Below, piece by piece: positions 36,491 through 46,116 of a DNA stretch of 64,000 bases. A program made the translations under genes and the position numbers. The notes under the pieces were generated by a model. It was not told where the DNA came from. It made no database searches and worked only from the letters and a program-made list of their open reading frames with translations. This stretch comes from Gloeomargaritales cyanobacterium VI4D9. GTDB lineage: Bacteria > Cyanobacteriota > Cyanobacteriia > Gloeomargaritales > Gloeomargaritaceae. Position 1 is the first letter of the stretch. The number at the start of each line of letters is the position of its first letter. Where the stretch lies: positions 657,157 to 721,156 of the forward strand of contig OV696605.1 in the NCBI GenBank assembly GCA_927797885.1, in the 5' to 3' direction.

Positions 36491-37744
36491 ATGATTATGA
36501 ATGAATCCCTCACCAATCATCCCCTGCTAAGCCAAATTATTGATGAATTAACCAATGATTTTCGGCGCATTGATCGACTGGTTAAATACAATTTCAGTCG
36601 AGTTGTTTCAGCCATGAATGCCTATCGGGTAGGAGTGCATCATTTTCAGTCCACCACTGGCTATGGTCATGGGGATCAGGGGCGAGAGGTTTTAGAACAG
36701 GTATTCGCTCACCTCATGGGTGCGGAAATGGCACTTGTGCGTCCCCAATTTTTCTCCGGTACCCATGCCATTGCCTGCGCCTTGTACGGTGTCCTCCGAC
36801 CGGGCGATGAACTGTTGTCCGTAGTCGGCGCCCCCTACGATACCCTAGAGCCGGTGTTGGGGATACGCGAATCGGGTAGCGGTTCGTTGCAGGATTTTGG
36901 CATTACCTACCGGCAATTAGATTTAACCCCAACGGGGGAGATTGACTGGGTAAAATTACCCCAAATGGTTCATAGTAAAACCCGGGTGGCTTTTATTCAG
37001 CGTTCCTGTGGTTATTCCTGGCGACCAAGTTTAACGATTGCCCAACTGGAGAAGGTTATTTATGAGATAAAAAACGTTAATCCTGAGGTGATTTGCGTTG
37101 TGGATAATTGCTATGGTGAATTTGCCGAAATCCAGGAACCGACTATGGTTGGAGCCGATTTAATCGCCGGTTCTTTGATTAAAAATCCTGGGGGTACCAT
37201 TGCTCCCTGTGGGGGTTATGTGGCAGGGAAAAAAACATATGTTGAACTCGCCGCTAACCGTTTAAGTGCCCCTGGTATTGGGGTGGAAGCGGGCGCATCC
37301 TTGGGGTTCAATCGGTTATTTTTTCAGGGCTTATTTTTAGCACCGCAAATGGTGGGGGAAGCCCTCAAATCAGGACTCTTGTTGGCGGCAACCTTTACTC
37401 AATTAGGCTACCCGGTACAACCTCGCTTAGATGCCCCTCGCACGGATACGATTCAGGCCATTCAGTTGGGCAATCCCGACCGTTTAACCCGTTTTTGTCG
37501 TCTCTTGCAACGCTTGAGTCCGGTGGGAAGTTACCTCGACCCGGTTCCCGCTTCCACGCCCGGTTATGAAAGCCAGTTAATTATGGCAGGCGGCACATTT
37601 ATTGACGGCAGTACCAGCGAATTTTCCGCCGATGGTCCTTTGCGTCCACCCTACATTGTTTTCTGTCAGGGGGGAACTACCTGGCTCCATTGGCTGTGGG
37701 CGTTAGAGCAACTGTTACCCGAATTGGAACCAATTGGAGCCTAA
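36491..37744 (+). CDS. PLP-dependent methionine gamma-lyase-like (aluminium-resistance family)
   Basis: A 417-residue protein of the family annotated as methionine gamma-lyase or aluminium resistance protein (PF06838). The N-terminal helix (IIDELTNDFRRIDRLVKYNFSRV) is followed by HHFQSTTGYGHGDQGREVLE and VRPQFFSGTHAIA. The cofactor region has VVDNCYGEF, and the PLP Lys is in LIAGSLIKNPGGTIAP. The C-terminal PPYIVFCQGG is also conserved. Family members are cystathionine-lyase-like enzymes of unclear substrate. The start is ATG 36491; an ATG two codons later is also possible. A repeat element abuts the start. Confidence 0.92.
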   Translation: MIMNESLTNHPLLSQIIDELTNDFRRIDRLVKYNFSRVVSAMNAYRVGVHHFQSTTGYGHGDQGREVLEQVFAHLMGAEMALVRPQFFSGTHAIACALYGVLRPGDELLSVVGAPYDTLEPVLGIRESGSGSLQDFGITYRQLDLTPTGEIDWVKLPQMVHSKTRVAFIQRSCGYSWRPSLTIAQLEKVIYEIKNVNPEVICVVDNCYGEFAEIQEPTMVGADLIAGSLIKNPGGTIAPCGGYVAGKKTYVELAANRLSAPGIGVEAGASLGFNRLFFQGLFLAPQMVGEALKSGLLLAATFTQLGYPVQPRLDAPRTDTIQAIQLGNPDRLTRFCRLLQRLSPVGSYLDPVPASTPGYESQLIMAGGTFIDGSTSEFSADGPLRPPYIVFCQGGTTWLHWLWALEQLLPELEPIGA

Positions 37745-38400
37745 TCCACATACATAAATACATCACTTTTCTCGTAGCGAACTTTCGGGCGTTGGGCATT
37801 TTTATCATCTGCCGCCCGATAGCCCACCGGACACACCACCACCGAGCGATAGGGAGTCGTTTCTAATCCCAAAATTTCATCATATTTAGCAGGAATAAAT
37901 CCCTCCATCGGACAGGTGTCAATGCCCATAAAAGCGGCCACCGTCATGAATTGTCCCAAGGCAAGATACACCTGCCGAGCCGCCCATTCTTCTAAATTCA
38001 ACGGGTAGGGCGGTTGGGTCAAAAAACTCTTAATCAAATTTCCAAAACCCTGGAGGTTTTCTATCGGAGTACCCTGCACTTGGGCAGTACGGGCGAGGTA
38101 ACGATCCACATCTTGGGTGCTGATATTTTTTTGCAATGCCAAAACCACTAGATGCGACGCATCAACCACTTGTTTTTGCCCCCAGGAATGTTCTACCAAT
38201 TGGGCACGGATGGCCGGATTATTCACCACGATAAATCGCCAAGGTTGCAGACCAAAAGAAGAAGGGGCTAGGCGTAAACTTTCTTCTAACACTGCCCAAA
38301 CTTCTGGAGATATTTTCCGAGTCGGGTCAAATTTTTTGGTGGCATAACGCCAATTCAACTGCTGTTGGACTAAATCCGTAGATACATAATCGAAAGCCAT
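37741..38400 (-). CDS. NAD(P)H nitroreductase family flavoprotein
   Basis: A 219-residue FMN oxidoreductase, started at the ATG of MAFDYVSTDLV (38400). LNWRYATKKFDPTRKIS is the FMN-binding N-terminus. LRLAPSSFGLQPWRFIVV and GIDTCPMEGFIPAKYDEILGL match the NfsB-like subgroup. VVVCPVGYRAADDKNAQRPKVR contributes the C-terminal flavin contacts. It reduces nitroaromatics, quinones or flavins in vitro; its natural role is open. It converges with the PLP lyase gene, overlapping it by four bases at the 3' ends. Confidence 0.92.
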   Translation of the reverse strand: MAFDYVSTDLVQQQLNWRYATKKFDPTRKISPEVWAVLEESLRLAPSSFGLQPWRFIVVNNPAIRAQLVEHSWGQKQVVDASHLVVLALQKNISTQDVDRYLARTAQVQGTPIENLQGFGNLIKSFLTQPPYPLNLEEWAARQVYLALGQFMTVAAFMGIDTCPMEGFIPAKYDEILGLETTPYRSVVVCPVGYRAADDKNAQRPKVRYEKSDVFMYVD

Positions 38401-38660
38401 TGACCCACACCTCATTTATTGTTCCAACTACACTATAGCGAAAGGATACTTTTAGCCATTGGCGTATCCCCACCCTGCGGTCTATGCCGCTTGAGGTGAT
38501 AGGGCTGACATGGCCTATCTTTGTGATATTCTGACCAGTGACCTCTTTTGAGAGGTGTTGATCTTTTATTGACTCCTTTCCCACTCAAAAATTAGAAATT
38601 TTGAAATGGATGAACATCCATTCCGATGGCAAGCTAACCGTCTGCCCCGGGGGAGCGAGC

Positions 38661-39974
38661 CTAGCGATAATCAGGGGTCTGGATATAGCTCAGCCGTGCC
38701 GCATCCCGTATGCCATATTCCGGGCGACAGAAGCGATCCAGTTGGGCTTCAAAAAAGCGGCGATTGGCTAATAAATGCCGGGGATTCGGGTCATCCAAAG
38801 GATACAACAAAGCCGCCCGCAACGCCTGAAACACCGCCGAGGTCACGCAATACATGGAACGTTGAAAACTAATTGCCAACTGTATCAACATATCCCCCTC
38901 CTTCCGACAATGTTTCCGGTAATAATCCAGCAAATAATCCGGCAAAAAGTGAAACATATCCTGCGCCAGCAACGTAGGGGGAATCCCCGCCGTCCCCACC
39001 GGAAACTTGTCCGCATAGAGCACCCCGTAGTGGAAATCCTCCTGCTTATCCGGCACCATCCCCGCCTGGGCATTGTAGGACTTCGTACCCCGGAACGGTG
39101 ACGTGCGATAAAACACCGCCTCCACATAGGGCAACGCCGCCTCGTACAACCACATGAAACCTTTGGATTTGGGAATAACTTCGTAGCATTCCCCCCGAAT
39201 GTAAACGTGATGGTAAATCGGGCGACCGGCAATCGCAAAAATCCCATTCACGATAAAATTCATGGCATCCTTGACCGTGGCGATCTTCCCTTCCAGATAT
39301 TGGTCATGGATTTCAAAAAATACCGGAGCCATGATCTCCCAAAACAGCCCCAAATTGGCATAGTAGGAAGCCTGCCGACACTGCTCCAAAAACATCTCCG
39401 GGAATAGGCGATACAGCCCCAACATCAGCGGGTTGCCTTGGAAATACGCCCGAATCGCTCGGTCTGCATTCTGTTTATATTCCTCACTGTCTAAATAGGG
39501 GTCAAACTGACCGCCCATCCCCCGGTGCCAGAGCATCGCCCGCATACATTCTTCCGCAAATTCCATATTGATCCGGTCATGCCACAGGTGATGCAACCAA
39601 CGGGGCAGGGGACGGGTTTCTCCTTGCCGGATGAATTTCAATAACTCAGGATGCGCCGTCGCTTCCCCCCGCCAAATCCGCAAATCCGCATCATCCCCCG
39701 CATAGTGATTGTGCCGGTTCAGATATTCCTCAGAAATAAAAAACTTGCGGAACGCCAACGGGTTCAAAAACACCTGCTCGCCAATGTACAACAAATCCCG
39801 CCAATAAAAATCCATCGGCACCGCATAGGCATACCAAATTCCCACAATTTGCATCAGATTTTCCGGGGTATCCGGCACCATCGCCCCCCCCGCCTCCAAC
39901 CGATGCACCACCTCCGCAAATTCATGCTGGGAAGGGGGTAATTTCGTCCGAGGTTCTAAAGTTGCCGTCGTCAT
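38661..39974 (-). CDS. CO2 hydration protein of NDH-1 (CupA/CupB, ChpX/ChpY family)
   Basis: A 437-residue protein unique to cyanobacterial CO2-uptake NDH-1 complexes. AGGAGG lies six bases before the ATG at 39974. It sits on the cytoplasmic side of the NdhD/NdhF membrane arm and converts CO2 to bicarbonate using redox energy. RPLPRWLHHLWHDRINMEFA holds H129 and R134, which by spacing probably correspond to the zinc-binding His and Arg reported for CupA; this match is inferred by eye. It is the last gene of ndhF-ndhD-cup. No CupS-like gene follows, which favours the constitutive CupB/D4/F4 type over the inducible CupA/D3/F3 type, but does not prove it. Confidence 0.9.
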   Translation of the reverse strand: MTTATLEPRTKLPPSQHEFAEVVHRLEAGGAMVPDTPENLMQIVGIWYAYAVPMDFYWRDLLYIGEQVFLNPLAFRKFFISEEYLNRHNHYAGDDADLRIWRGEATAHPELLKFIRQGETRPLPRWLHHLWHDRINMEFAEECMRAMLWHRGMGGQFDPYLDSEEYKQNADRAIRAYFQGNPLMLGLYRLFPEMFLEQCRQASYYANLGLFWEIMAPVFFEIHDQYLEGKIATVKDAMNFIVNGIFAIAGRPIYHHVYIRGECYEVIPKSKGFMWLYEAALPYVEAVFYRTSPFRGTKSYNAQAGMVPDKQEDFHYGVLYADKFPVGTAGIPPTLLAQDMFHFLPDYLLDYYRKHCRKEGDMLIQLAISFQRSMYCVTSAVFQALRAALLYPLDDPNPRHLLANRRFFEAQLDRFCRPEYGIRDAARLSYIQTPDYR

Positions 39975-39991
39975 AGGTATCCTCCTGGTAA

Positions 39992-41485
39992 CTATTCGGG
40001 TAATAAACGGGAGACTTGCGGTGCCACCGCCACCGTCGTCAGCGACAAACTCTGTGCCGTTTGCTCACTCCACTGCACCAACCAATGGGGTTGAATCCCC
40101 AAGAATAAAATCAAACCCGCCAGCACCAACGCCGGAATTTTCTCCGCCGCCCACACCGGGGGATAATACGCCGTGCGGTTGTCCAGCTTGCCAAAACAGG
40201 TGCGGTTGAGCAAAATCACAAAATACACCGCCGTTAACCCGGTGCCCAACACACACAGCAACGTCAGCAGGGGAAACACCTGGTAACTGCCCTGAAAGAC
40301 CAGAAATTCCGCCACAAAGCCCACCATCCCCGGAATCCCCGCACTCGCCATCCCCCCCAACACCAGCAGGGAACTCACCGTCGGCAACCCCCGCAACGGA
40401 TTCATCAGCCCATTCAACACATCCAACTCCCGGGTACCCACCTTGGCTTCGACCACCCCCACCAGATGGAACAAAATCGCCAAAATCAACCCGTGACTCA
40501 CCATCTGGCTAATCGCCCCCACCAAGGATAAAGGTGTCGCCGTCGCACATCCCAGCATCACATAGCCCATGTGCCCAATCGAACTGTACGCCACCATACG
40601 CTTAATATCCTTTTGGGCAATCGCCGTCAACGCCCCAAACAACACCCCCGCCGTTCCCCAAACCGCCAGACCCGGCGATAACTGCAACCACAAATCCGGG
40701 AACAACTGCACCCCAAACCGCACCAGCCCGTAGGTGCCCAACTTCGCCAAAATCCCCCCCAACAGAATCGCAATCGGCGGGGACGCCTCCACATAAGCAT
40801 CCGGCAACCAGGTGTGCAAGGGCACCAACGGGGTTTTGATCCCAAACCCCAGCAGTAGGGTCAACAACAGCGTCCACTGCACCGCCAGCGGCAATCCCGC
40901 CACCGTCCCCCGGATATGCCCGTAGTCAAAATCCGCTTGCCCACTCAGCCAACCCAGCGCCAGGATTCCCCCCAACAACAAAATCCCGGACACCGCCGTA
41001 TAGAGGAGAAACTTCAACGCCGCATATTCCTTGCGTGCCCCCCCCCAAATGCCAATCAAAAAATAAATGGGAATCAACTCCAAATCATAAAACAGGGCAA
41101 ACAACAGGGCATTCTGCGCCGCAAACGCCCCCGCCAACCCGCCGCTGACCCACAACACCAAACCGTAGTACAACTGGGGACGCACCACCCCCACCGGCGT
41201 ACTATAGACCACAATCCAGGTAATGATGGCGTTCAACGCCAACAGGGACACACTCAAACCATCACAGCCCAGGTGATAATTCAGCCCCAAATTCGGCAAC
41301 CAGGGCATAAATTCCGTCAACTGTATCCCCGGCACCGCCACATCAAACCGAGCCAACACCACCCCCATCCAAACCACCATCAACCCCGCCAACACCAGCG
41401 CCAGGGTCTTCGCCTGCCGTCCATCCCTCAGGAGAAAGACCACCAAACCCGCTACCAGGGGACCGAAAATCAAAACACTGAGCAT
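39992..41485 (-). CDS. ndhD: NDH-1 membrane subunit NdhD (CO2-uptake type)
   Basis: A 497-residue antiporter-like subunit. I start it at the ATG of MLSVLIFGPLVAG (41485), 17 bases after ndhF; the longer frame overlaps ndhF. About 14 helices are predicted. Family marks are ALFYDLELIPIYFLIGIWGG with the conserved Glu, FGIKTPLVPLHTWLPDAYVEA with the Lys and His of the proton channel, and AQKDIKRMVAYSSIGHMGYV. Within NDH-1MS complexes NdhD3 or NdhD4 replaces the respiratory NdhD1/D2 and pairs with NdhF3 or F4 and the CO2 hydration protein. Confidence 0.94.
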   Translation of the reverse strand: MLSVLIFGPLVAGLVVFLLRDGRQAKTLALVLAGLMVVWMGVVLARFDVAVPGIQLTEFMPWLPNLGLNYHLGCDGLSVSLLALNAIITWIVVYSTPVGVVRPQLYYGLVLWVSGGLAGAFAAQNALLFALFYDLELIPIYFLIGIWGGARKEYAALKFLLYTAVSGILLLGGILALGWLSGQADFDYGHIRGTVAGLPLAVQWTLLLTLLLGFGIKTPLVPLHTWLPDAYVEASPPIAILLGGILAKLGTYGLVRFGVQLFPDLWLQLSPGLAVWGTAGVLFGALTAIAQKDIKRMVAYSSIGHMGYVMLGCATATPLSLVGAISQMVSHGLILAILFHLVGVVEAKVGTRELDVLNGLMNPLRGLPTVSSLLVLGGMASAGIPGMVGFVAEFLVFQGSYQVFPLLTLLCVLGTGLTAVYFVILLNRTCFGKLDNRTAYYPPVWAAEKIPALVLAGLILFLGIQPHWLVQWSEQTAQSLSLTTVAVAPQVSRLLPE

Positions 41486-41502
41486 GGTTACGCCTCGTTT
41501 GA

Positions 41503-43350
41503 TTAATTCAAAAACGTCATCACCGCCAATCCCACCACCAGTGCCATGCCCACCAAAATGGTGAACAAATACCACTGAAACTTCCCGGACGTACTGTACT
41601 TAAGCGTCTCGCCCCCAAACACCGTCACCACCCCCACCAAATTCACCAACCCATCCACCAGATACCGGTCCAACACATCCGAAATCCGGGACACCAAGTC
41701 CACCAATCCCACCACCGTCAGCCGGTAAATTTTTGGCGTGTAGAGGTCGTAAGCCAGCAAATCCTGGAGACTCGCCACCGGCAACCGCACCGGCTTGGGA
41801 ATCCCCGGACTCAGATACACCAGCGCCGCCAAACTCGCCCCCGATAGGGTACTCAGGGTCAACAACAGCCCCCAATCCCGTTGCCAAGCGGGCAACAACC
41901 CCGTCACCGCCAGCAGATGGGGCACGTGTAAAACCATCCCCGCCAACACCGTCATCGGCAGGATAAACGGCCAATGCAGTTCCGGCGACCGCTCACTCAT
42001 CGGCTGGGGACGGTTGCCAAAAATCAAACACACCACCCGCACCAACCCAAAGGTCAACAACCCATTCACCAGCAACACCACCGCCACCAACCCCGGCGAT
42101 TGCTCCGCCAAATCCGTCACCAACTGCAACCAACTCCAAAACCCTCCCAACGGCGGGACTGCCACCACCCCAGCGATCCCCACCGACCAACACAACAAAG
42201 TCACAGGTCGCCGTGCCGCCAGCCCCCCCAACAACCGCACATCCTGGGTAATACTGTTCCACAGCACATTCCCCGCCGCCATCACCGGCAACCCCATCGC
42301 CACCGCGTAGGTCAACATCATCAGCAACGCCGTTTGCGGGTGTCCCGTCCCCACCGCCACAAACACCAGCCCCAAGTAGGCACTCACCGGATAGGACAAC
42401 GTGCGCTTCACACAAATCTGAGCAATGGCAATCAACGCCGCCCCCAACGCCGTCGCCACCCCCACCCCCACCGTCACCCCCATCACTCCGGGTGAAAGAG
42501 CTAAAATCGGGGTCAATTTCACCAGCACCCAACTCCCCGTCAACACCACCACCGCATTCCGCAAAATCGTTGCCGGTAGGGGACCCTCCATCGCCTCATC
42601 CAACCACAGATGGAAGGGAAACTGGGCACATTTCCCCAACGGCCCCGCCAGCAGTGCCAGCCCAAGCAAAAAGAACACCTGCGGATGCGCCTCGGCATAA
42701 GCCAACGTGTCCCGTTGCGTCGCCCATTGCGCCAATTCCGTAAAATTCCACGTATGGGATAGGGGCCACAGGGACAACACCCCCATCAACAGCAACAAAT
42801 CCCCCACCCGCTTGGTCAAAAACGCATCCCGTGCCCCCGTCACCACCAGCGGTTGGTTGAGCCAGAACCCCACCAGCAGATAGGTACCCAGGGTCAGCAC
42901 CTCCAAAATCATGTAGCTGAAAAACAGGGAATCACACAGCACCAGGGCAGACATCCCCACCTCAAAAAACGCCAGCAGGGAGAAAAACCTCGCCCACCCC
43001 CAATCCATTTCCAAATAGCCAAACGCATACACCTGCGCCAAAAAATTCACCCCAAAAATGACCGCCATCGCCGCCAAGGACACCGGCGACACCAGCAACG
43101 GCAGGGACAAATCCAACCCCGCCACCTGCAACCAGGGCAGGGAATAACCTAAAGGCTCCCGTCCCCCCAGGGCAACGAATGCCAACAGCGTATGCCCTAA
43201 AGCCACCAAGGTCATCAGCGCATTGATATACCCCGCCGGACGTGGCCCCGTACGCCGAATGATCCCCGGAAACCAAAGTGCCGCTACCACCGTCCCCACC
43301 AACGGATAAAGGGGAATTAGCCAGACCGACTCCAAAAACCAGGACAACAT
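41503..43350 (-). CDS. ndhF: NDH-1 membrane subunit NdhF (CO2-uptake type)
   Basis: A 615-residue distal antiporter-like subunit of NDH-1, started at ATG 43350 (MLSWFLESVWLIPLYPLVG). Conserved features are ALVLCDSLFFSYMILEVLTLGTYLLVGFW, AGPLGKCAQFPFHLWLDEAMEGPLPATIL with channel Lys and His, and CVKRTLSYPVSAYLG. The C-terminal region contains the long lateral helix. EAMEGP in place of the DAMEGP of respiratory NdhF1 is in line with the D3/D4-associated branch as far as I recall. It opens the ndhF-ndhD-cup operon. Confidence 0.94.
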   Translation of the reverse strand: MLSWFLESVWLIPLYPLVGTVVAALWFPGIIRRTGPRPAGYINALMTLVALGHTLLAFVALGGREPLGYSLPWLQVAGLDLSLPLLVSPVSLAAMAVIFGVNFLAQVYAFGYLEMDWGWARFFSLLAFFEVGMSALVLCDSLFFSYMILEVLTLGTYLLVGFWLNQPLVVTGARDAFLTKRVGDLLLLMGVLSLWPLSHTWNFTELAQWATQRDTLAYAEAHPQVFFLLGLALLAGPLGKCAQFPFHLWLDEAMEGPLPATILRNAVVVLTGSWVLVKLTPILALSPGVMGVTVGVGVATALGAALIAIAQICVKRTLSYPVSAYLGLVFVAVGTGHPQTALLMMLTYAVAMGLPVMAAGNVLWNSITQDVRLLGGLAARRPVTLLCWSVGIAGVVAVPPLGGFWSWLQLVTDLAEQSPGLVAVVLLVNGLLTFGLVRVVCLIFGNRPQPMSERSPELHWPFILPMTVLAGMVLHVPHLLAVTGLLPAWQRDWGLLLTLSTLSGASLAALVYLSPGIPKPVRLPVASLQDLLAYDLYTPKIYRLTVVGLVDLVSRISDVLDRYLVDGLVNLVGVVTVFGGETLKYSTSGKFQWYLFTILVGMALVVGLAVMTFLN

Positions 43351-43568
43351 GACGACCTCAGATGAACACAACAGGGATCACACAAAAACCTAGACGGACA
43401 CGGAAGCAACACCATGTGTTACTCACCCTAAAACCTACCATAACGACCCCCGCTCCAAAACGGAAGGGAATGACCGCTTAAGATATGTAATCAATCCTGT
43501 TAATTTTCCTTATCAATTTTTAACTCCACCCCAAGGTCTAAACTAGAAACCAGTGAACCCCGCCCCCT

Positions 43569-44369
43569 ATGGAACCCAGTTCCCATCGCATTCCTGAACA
43601 TTTAGCCACCGCCGTCTTCACCCGGGCGGCACGCCTCCACCTGCAATCCCAGGGACGGTTGGACAGCTACTCCCTCACGGAATTGCTCGAAGCCGGTCAG
43701 GCGGCGAATATCCCCCCGGAATTTATCCACCAAGCCCTGCACGAACTCCATCACCCCCAACCCAACCGCTGGCGACCCCTGGCGTTTGCCCTGATCACCA
43801 TAACCTTGGGTTTCGGCACCTGGCATTACCTTTCCCGCCCGCCCGTCTTACCTCCCTCCCAACCAGATTTGGAAACCCTCCTGCGCCAAAAAAACTGCAA
43901 TCAATGCACCTTAAATGGCGTTGATTTACGGGGCAAAAATTTAAGCCATGTTAATTTAGAAGGGGCGAATTTGCGGGGAGCTAATTTAACGGGTGTTAAT
44001 CTCAGCAATGCTAATCTCCAAGGAGCCGATTTGAGCGGGGCAATCCTGGAGGATACCAATTTAGCAAACGCCAATTTAAGCGGGGCAAATTTAAGTGGGG
44101 CAAAAATCAATCGAGCCAATTTAATTGCCGCCAATCTACAAGGCGCACTTGCCAATGGGACGGAAATCCGAGCCGCCAATTTAACCGCCGCCGACCTGAA
44201 AGCCACCCGTTTGCAAGGGAGTGATTTAACCGGCACTGATTTGACACAAACTACTTTTCAAGGTGCGGATTTGGCGCAAGTAAATATGAGCGGTACTGTC
44301 CTCAAAAATACGGATTTTACCCAAGTAAAACATCTGGAAACCGTTGATTTTTCTGGGGCAAAACGATGA
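43569..44369 (+). CDS. Membrane-anchored pentapeptide-repeat protein
   Basis: A 266-residue protein. Residues 1-68 form a helical N-terminal module (LTELLEAGQAANIPPEFIHQAL). A single transmembrane helix follows (PLAFALITITLGFGTWHYL, about 71-89), then a linker with CNQC. Residues ~115-262 are about 28 pentapeptide repeats of the A(N/D)LxX type (LEGANLRGANLTGVNL), forming a seven-turn right-handed beta-helix. Function is unknown. The stop overlaps the start of the methyltransferase gene (ATGA), so the two are coupled. Confidence 0.88.
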   Translation: MEPSSHRIPEHLATAVFTRAARLHLQSQGRLDSYSLTELLEAGQAANIPPEFIHQALHELHHPQPNRWRPLAFALITITLGFGTWHYLSRPPVLPPSQPDLETLLRQKNCNQCTLNGVDLRGKNLSHVNLEGANLRGANLTGVNLSNANLQGADLSGAILEDTNLANANLSGANLSGAKINRANLIAANLQGALANGTEIRAANLTAADLKATRLQGSDLTGTDLTQTTFQGADLAQVNMSGTVLKNTDFTQVKHLETVDFSGAKR

Positions 44370-45160
44370 CAGAAACAACTAAAAAATCCTTTAGCGAAAT
44401 TCGAGATGATTACGCTTTTTTTGAAAACCATACCACAGAATTTGACCAGGATTTATACCACTATAAGCAAACCCTTGCCAAATTTACTCCCCCTGAGAAA
44501 CCCCTCAAATTTTTAGATTTTGGCTGTGGCACCGGTGTATTTACCTCCCGATTTATCAAACTATTTTATTTGTTTCATCCCCCGGTTGAAGAATTAGAAA
44601 TTACCCTGATTGAACCCGATGAATCCTATCGCCACAATGCGGTTCATCTGCTCAGCCAACATACCCGTTCACCCATCCAAAGTTTTCCATATCTTAACCC
44701 CGATATTAGCGATCAATTTCACCTCATCCTCAGCAATCATGTTTTATACTATGTGCCCGATTTACGAGCCACAATCACCTGGCTACTCCAACGACGGCAT
44801 CCCCAGGGCATGATGTTAGTGACAATGGCAGGTAAAGATAATATCATTAGTCAGTTTTGGCGTACCTGTTTTGATTTTTTAGGGCAAGCAATTCCCTACC
44901 ACTTAGCGGAAGATTTGATCCCGATTATTCATCACTTATACCCCACTTACCAGCGCCGAACCGTGACCTATACCCTGCGGTTTCCCGACACTTTTGATAA
45001 CCGCTGGAAACTCCTGCGATTCATGCTGGGCGAGCATTTAGCGCAACTCAAAGCATACGATTTACCCAGTTTGTTCGACCCCTACAGTTCCCAGGGGCAG
45101 ATCGACATTACCACATCCCATGACCAATTTATTTTTGCACCTGCTCATAGGCATCTCTAG
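44366..45160 (+). CDS. Class I SAM-dependent methyltransferase
   Basis: A 264-residue methyltransferase. Motif I is FLDFGCGTGVFTSRF, the acidic end of strand 2 lies in ITLIEPDESYR, and motif IV is HLILSNHVLYYVPDLRATI. The C-terminal third (LAEDLIPIIHHLYPTYQRRT) is helical and may form the acceptor pocket. The acceptor is unknown; small-molecule methylation is more likely than RNA from the layout. It is translationally coupled to the upstream pentapeptide-repeat gene. Confidence 0.88.
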   Translation: MTETTKKSFSEIRDDYAFFENHTTEFDQDLYHYKQTLAKFTPPEKPLKFLDFGCGTGVFTSRFIKLFYLFHPPVEELEITLIEPDESYRHNAVHLLSQHTRSPIQSFPYLNPDISDQFHLILSNHVLYYVPDLRATITWLLQRRHPQGMMLVTMAGKDNIISQFWRTCFDFLGQAIPYHLAEDLIPIIHHLYPTYQRRTVTYTLRFPDTFDNRWKLLRFMLGEHLAQLKAYDLPSLFDPYSSQGQIDITTSHDQFIFAPAHRHL

Positions 45161-45382
45161 TGATTTATTTTTATAAATTCACATAATTCAAAAATATACG
45201 GTCACAGCCCCCGTCTCTAGTTTTTGATAATAGGGGCATTTTAGCAAAATGACTTTTTGCAAGTGTCCGGAGATAGAAGTGTCCTAGTGGGTAGCCTGGA
45301 TTGGAGAAGATATGGTATCGTAAATTTACAAATATATTCTCTAATATCCGTCACAACATCAACTCATTTTCCCGTAGCCACC

Positions 45383-46018
45383 ATGAGTGATAATGCCGTT
45401 GTTGATTTTGGACATAGTGAACTCTGGCTCCGAGGCTTATTAACCGTGGCCTGGGCGGATGGAGCCTATACGGCTGAGGAAAAAGCCCTGGTTAAGGATT
45501 TACTGGGGAACAGTGAGATAGATGATTTTGAACCTCTAAAACCTCAGCAATTGGCAGATATTTTTAGCCCAAATGATCCCAAGGCTGATGATTTTTTAAG
45601 AACTGCTGTGATGGTGGCTATTGCCGATGGCACTTACTCGGAATCTGAAGATCAGTTGCTACAGGAATTTTGCCAAGCACTGGGGCGTTCTAGTGGGATT
45701 TTATCCGGCTTGAAGGCAACATTAGTTAAACGGGAAGGGGAACAATGTGTTCCTAGTGCAGAAGCACACCATGACCTCCTTGATCCCGTGCGAACATGGC
45801 TCGATCAAATGCAAATTCATGACCCCAAAATTGCCCGTTTTCTCTGTCGGATGATTCCAGCGCAATGTCCTTTTGAGCGGGATGTGGTTTTATTTGGTCG
45901 TAAAATTGTTCACATTCCCCCCATGTGCAAACTCAATCCCCTTTATGAACAATTGGTCGGTTTGCGATTTCGTGCCCTTTCCTATTTGGCAGAGCAGGGA
46001 GAAGACGTACCCAACTGA
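45383..46018 (+). CDS. TerB-like plus Mo-dependent nitrogenase C-terminal domain protein
   Basis: A 211-residue protein from ATG 45383; the frame opens upstream at 45257 but that part is repeat-like. Residues 10-110 have TerB-type repeats (LLTVAWADGAYTAEEKALVK and MVAIADGTYSESEDQLLQEF) that resemble metal-sensing helical bundles. Residues ~130-205 (VRTWLDQMQIHDPKIARFLC, then PAQCPFERDV, IVHIPPMCKLNPLYEQLVGL) match the cyanobacterial Mo-nitro_C family. Despite its name, that family occurs in organisms without nitrogenase, and no nif gene is here. Function unknown; two conserved Cys and a His suggest metal binding. Confidence 0.85.
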   Translation: MSDNAVVDFGHSELWLRGLLTVAWADGAYTAEEKALVKDLLGNSEIDDFEPLKPQQLADIFSPNDPKADDFLRTAVMVAIADGTYSESEDQLLQEFCQALGRSSGILSGLKATLVKREGEQCVPSAEAHHDLLDPVRTWLDQMQIHDPKIARFLCRMIPAQCPFERDVVLFGRKIVHIPPMCKLNPLYEQLVGLRFRALSYLAEQGEDVPN

Positions 46019-46059
46019 GACTTATTGATGAGATAAAACCGGCAAATTAGAAACAGTTC

Positions 46060-46116
46060 TATAGCAATCCAAAATGAGTTTAGAACAGGGGTTGCAGGGG
46101 CACCGCCCCCATATTT
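46060..46116. repeat. R1 element, right half in reverse
   Basis: TATAGCAATCC to CCATATTT, ending at the 9-mer GGTTCTAAG that touches IS4 copy 2. Reverse-complemented, it continues the half element at 23149-23192 without gap or overlap. Confidence 0.85.

Noticed and set aside
41993-42532. Several frames across ndhF and ndhD on both strands
   Set aside because: GC-rich membrane genes produce long shadow frames with His/Pro or Gly/Val composition. The NDH subunits explain the sequence.
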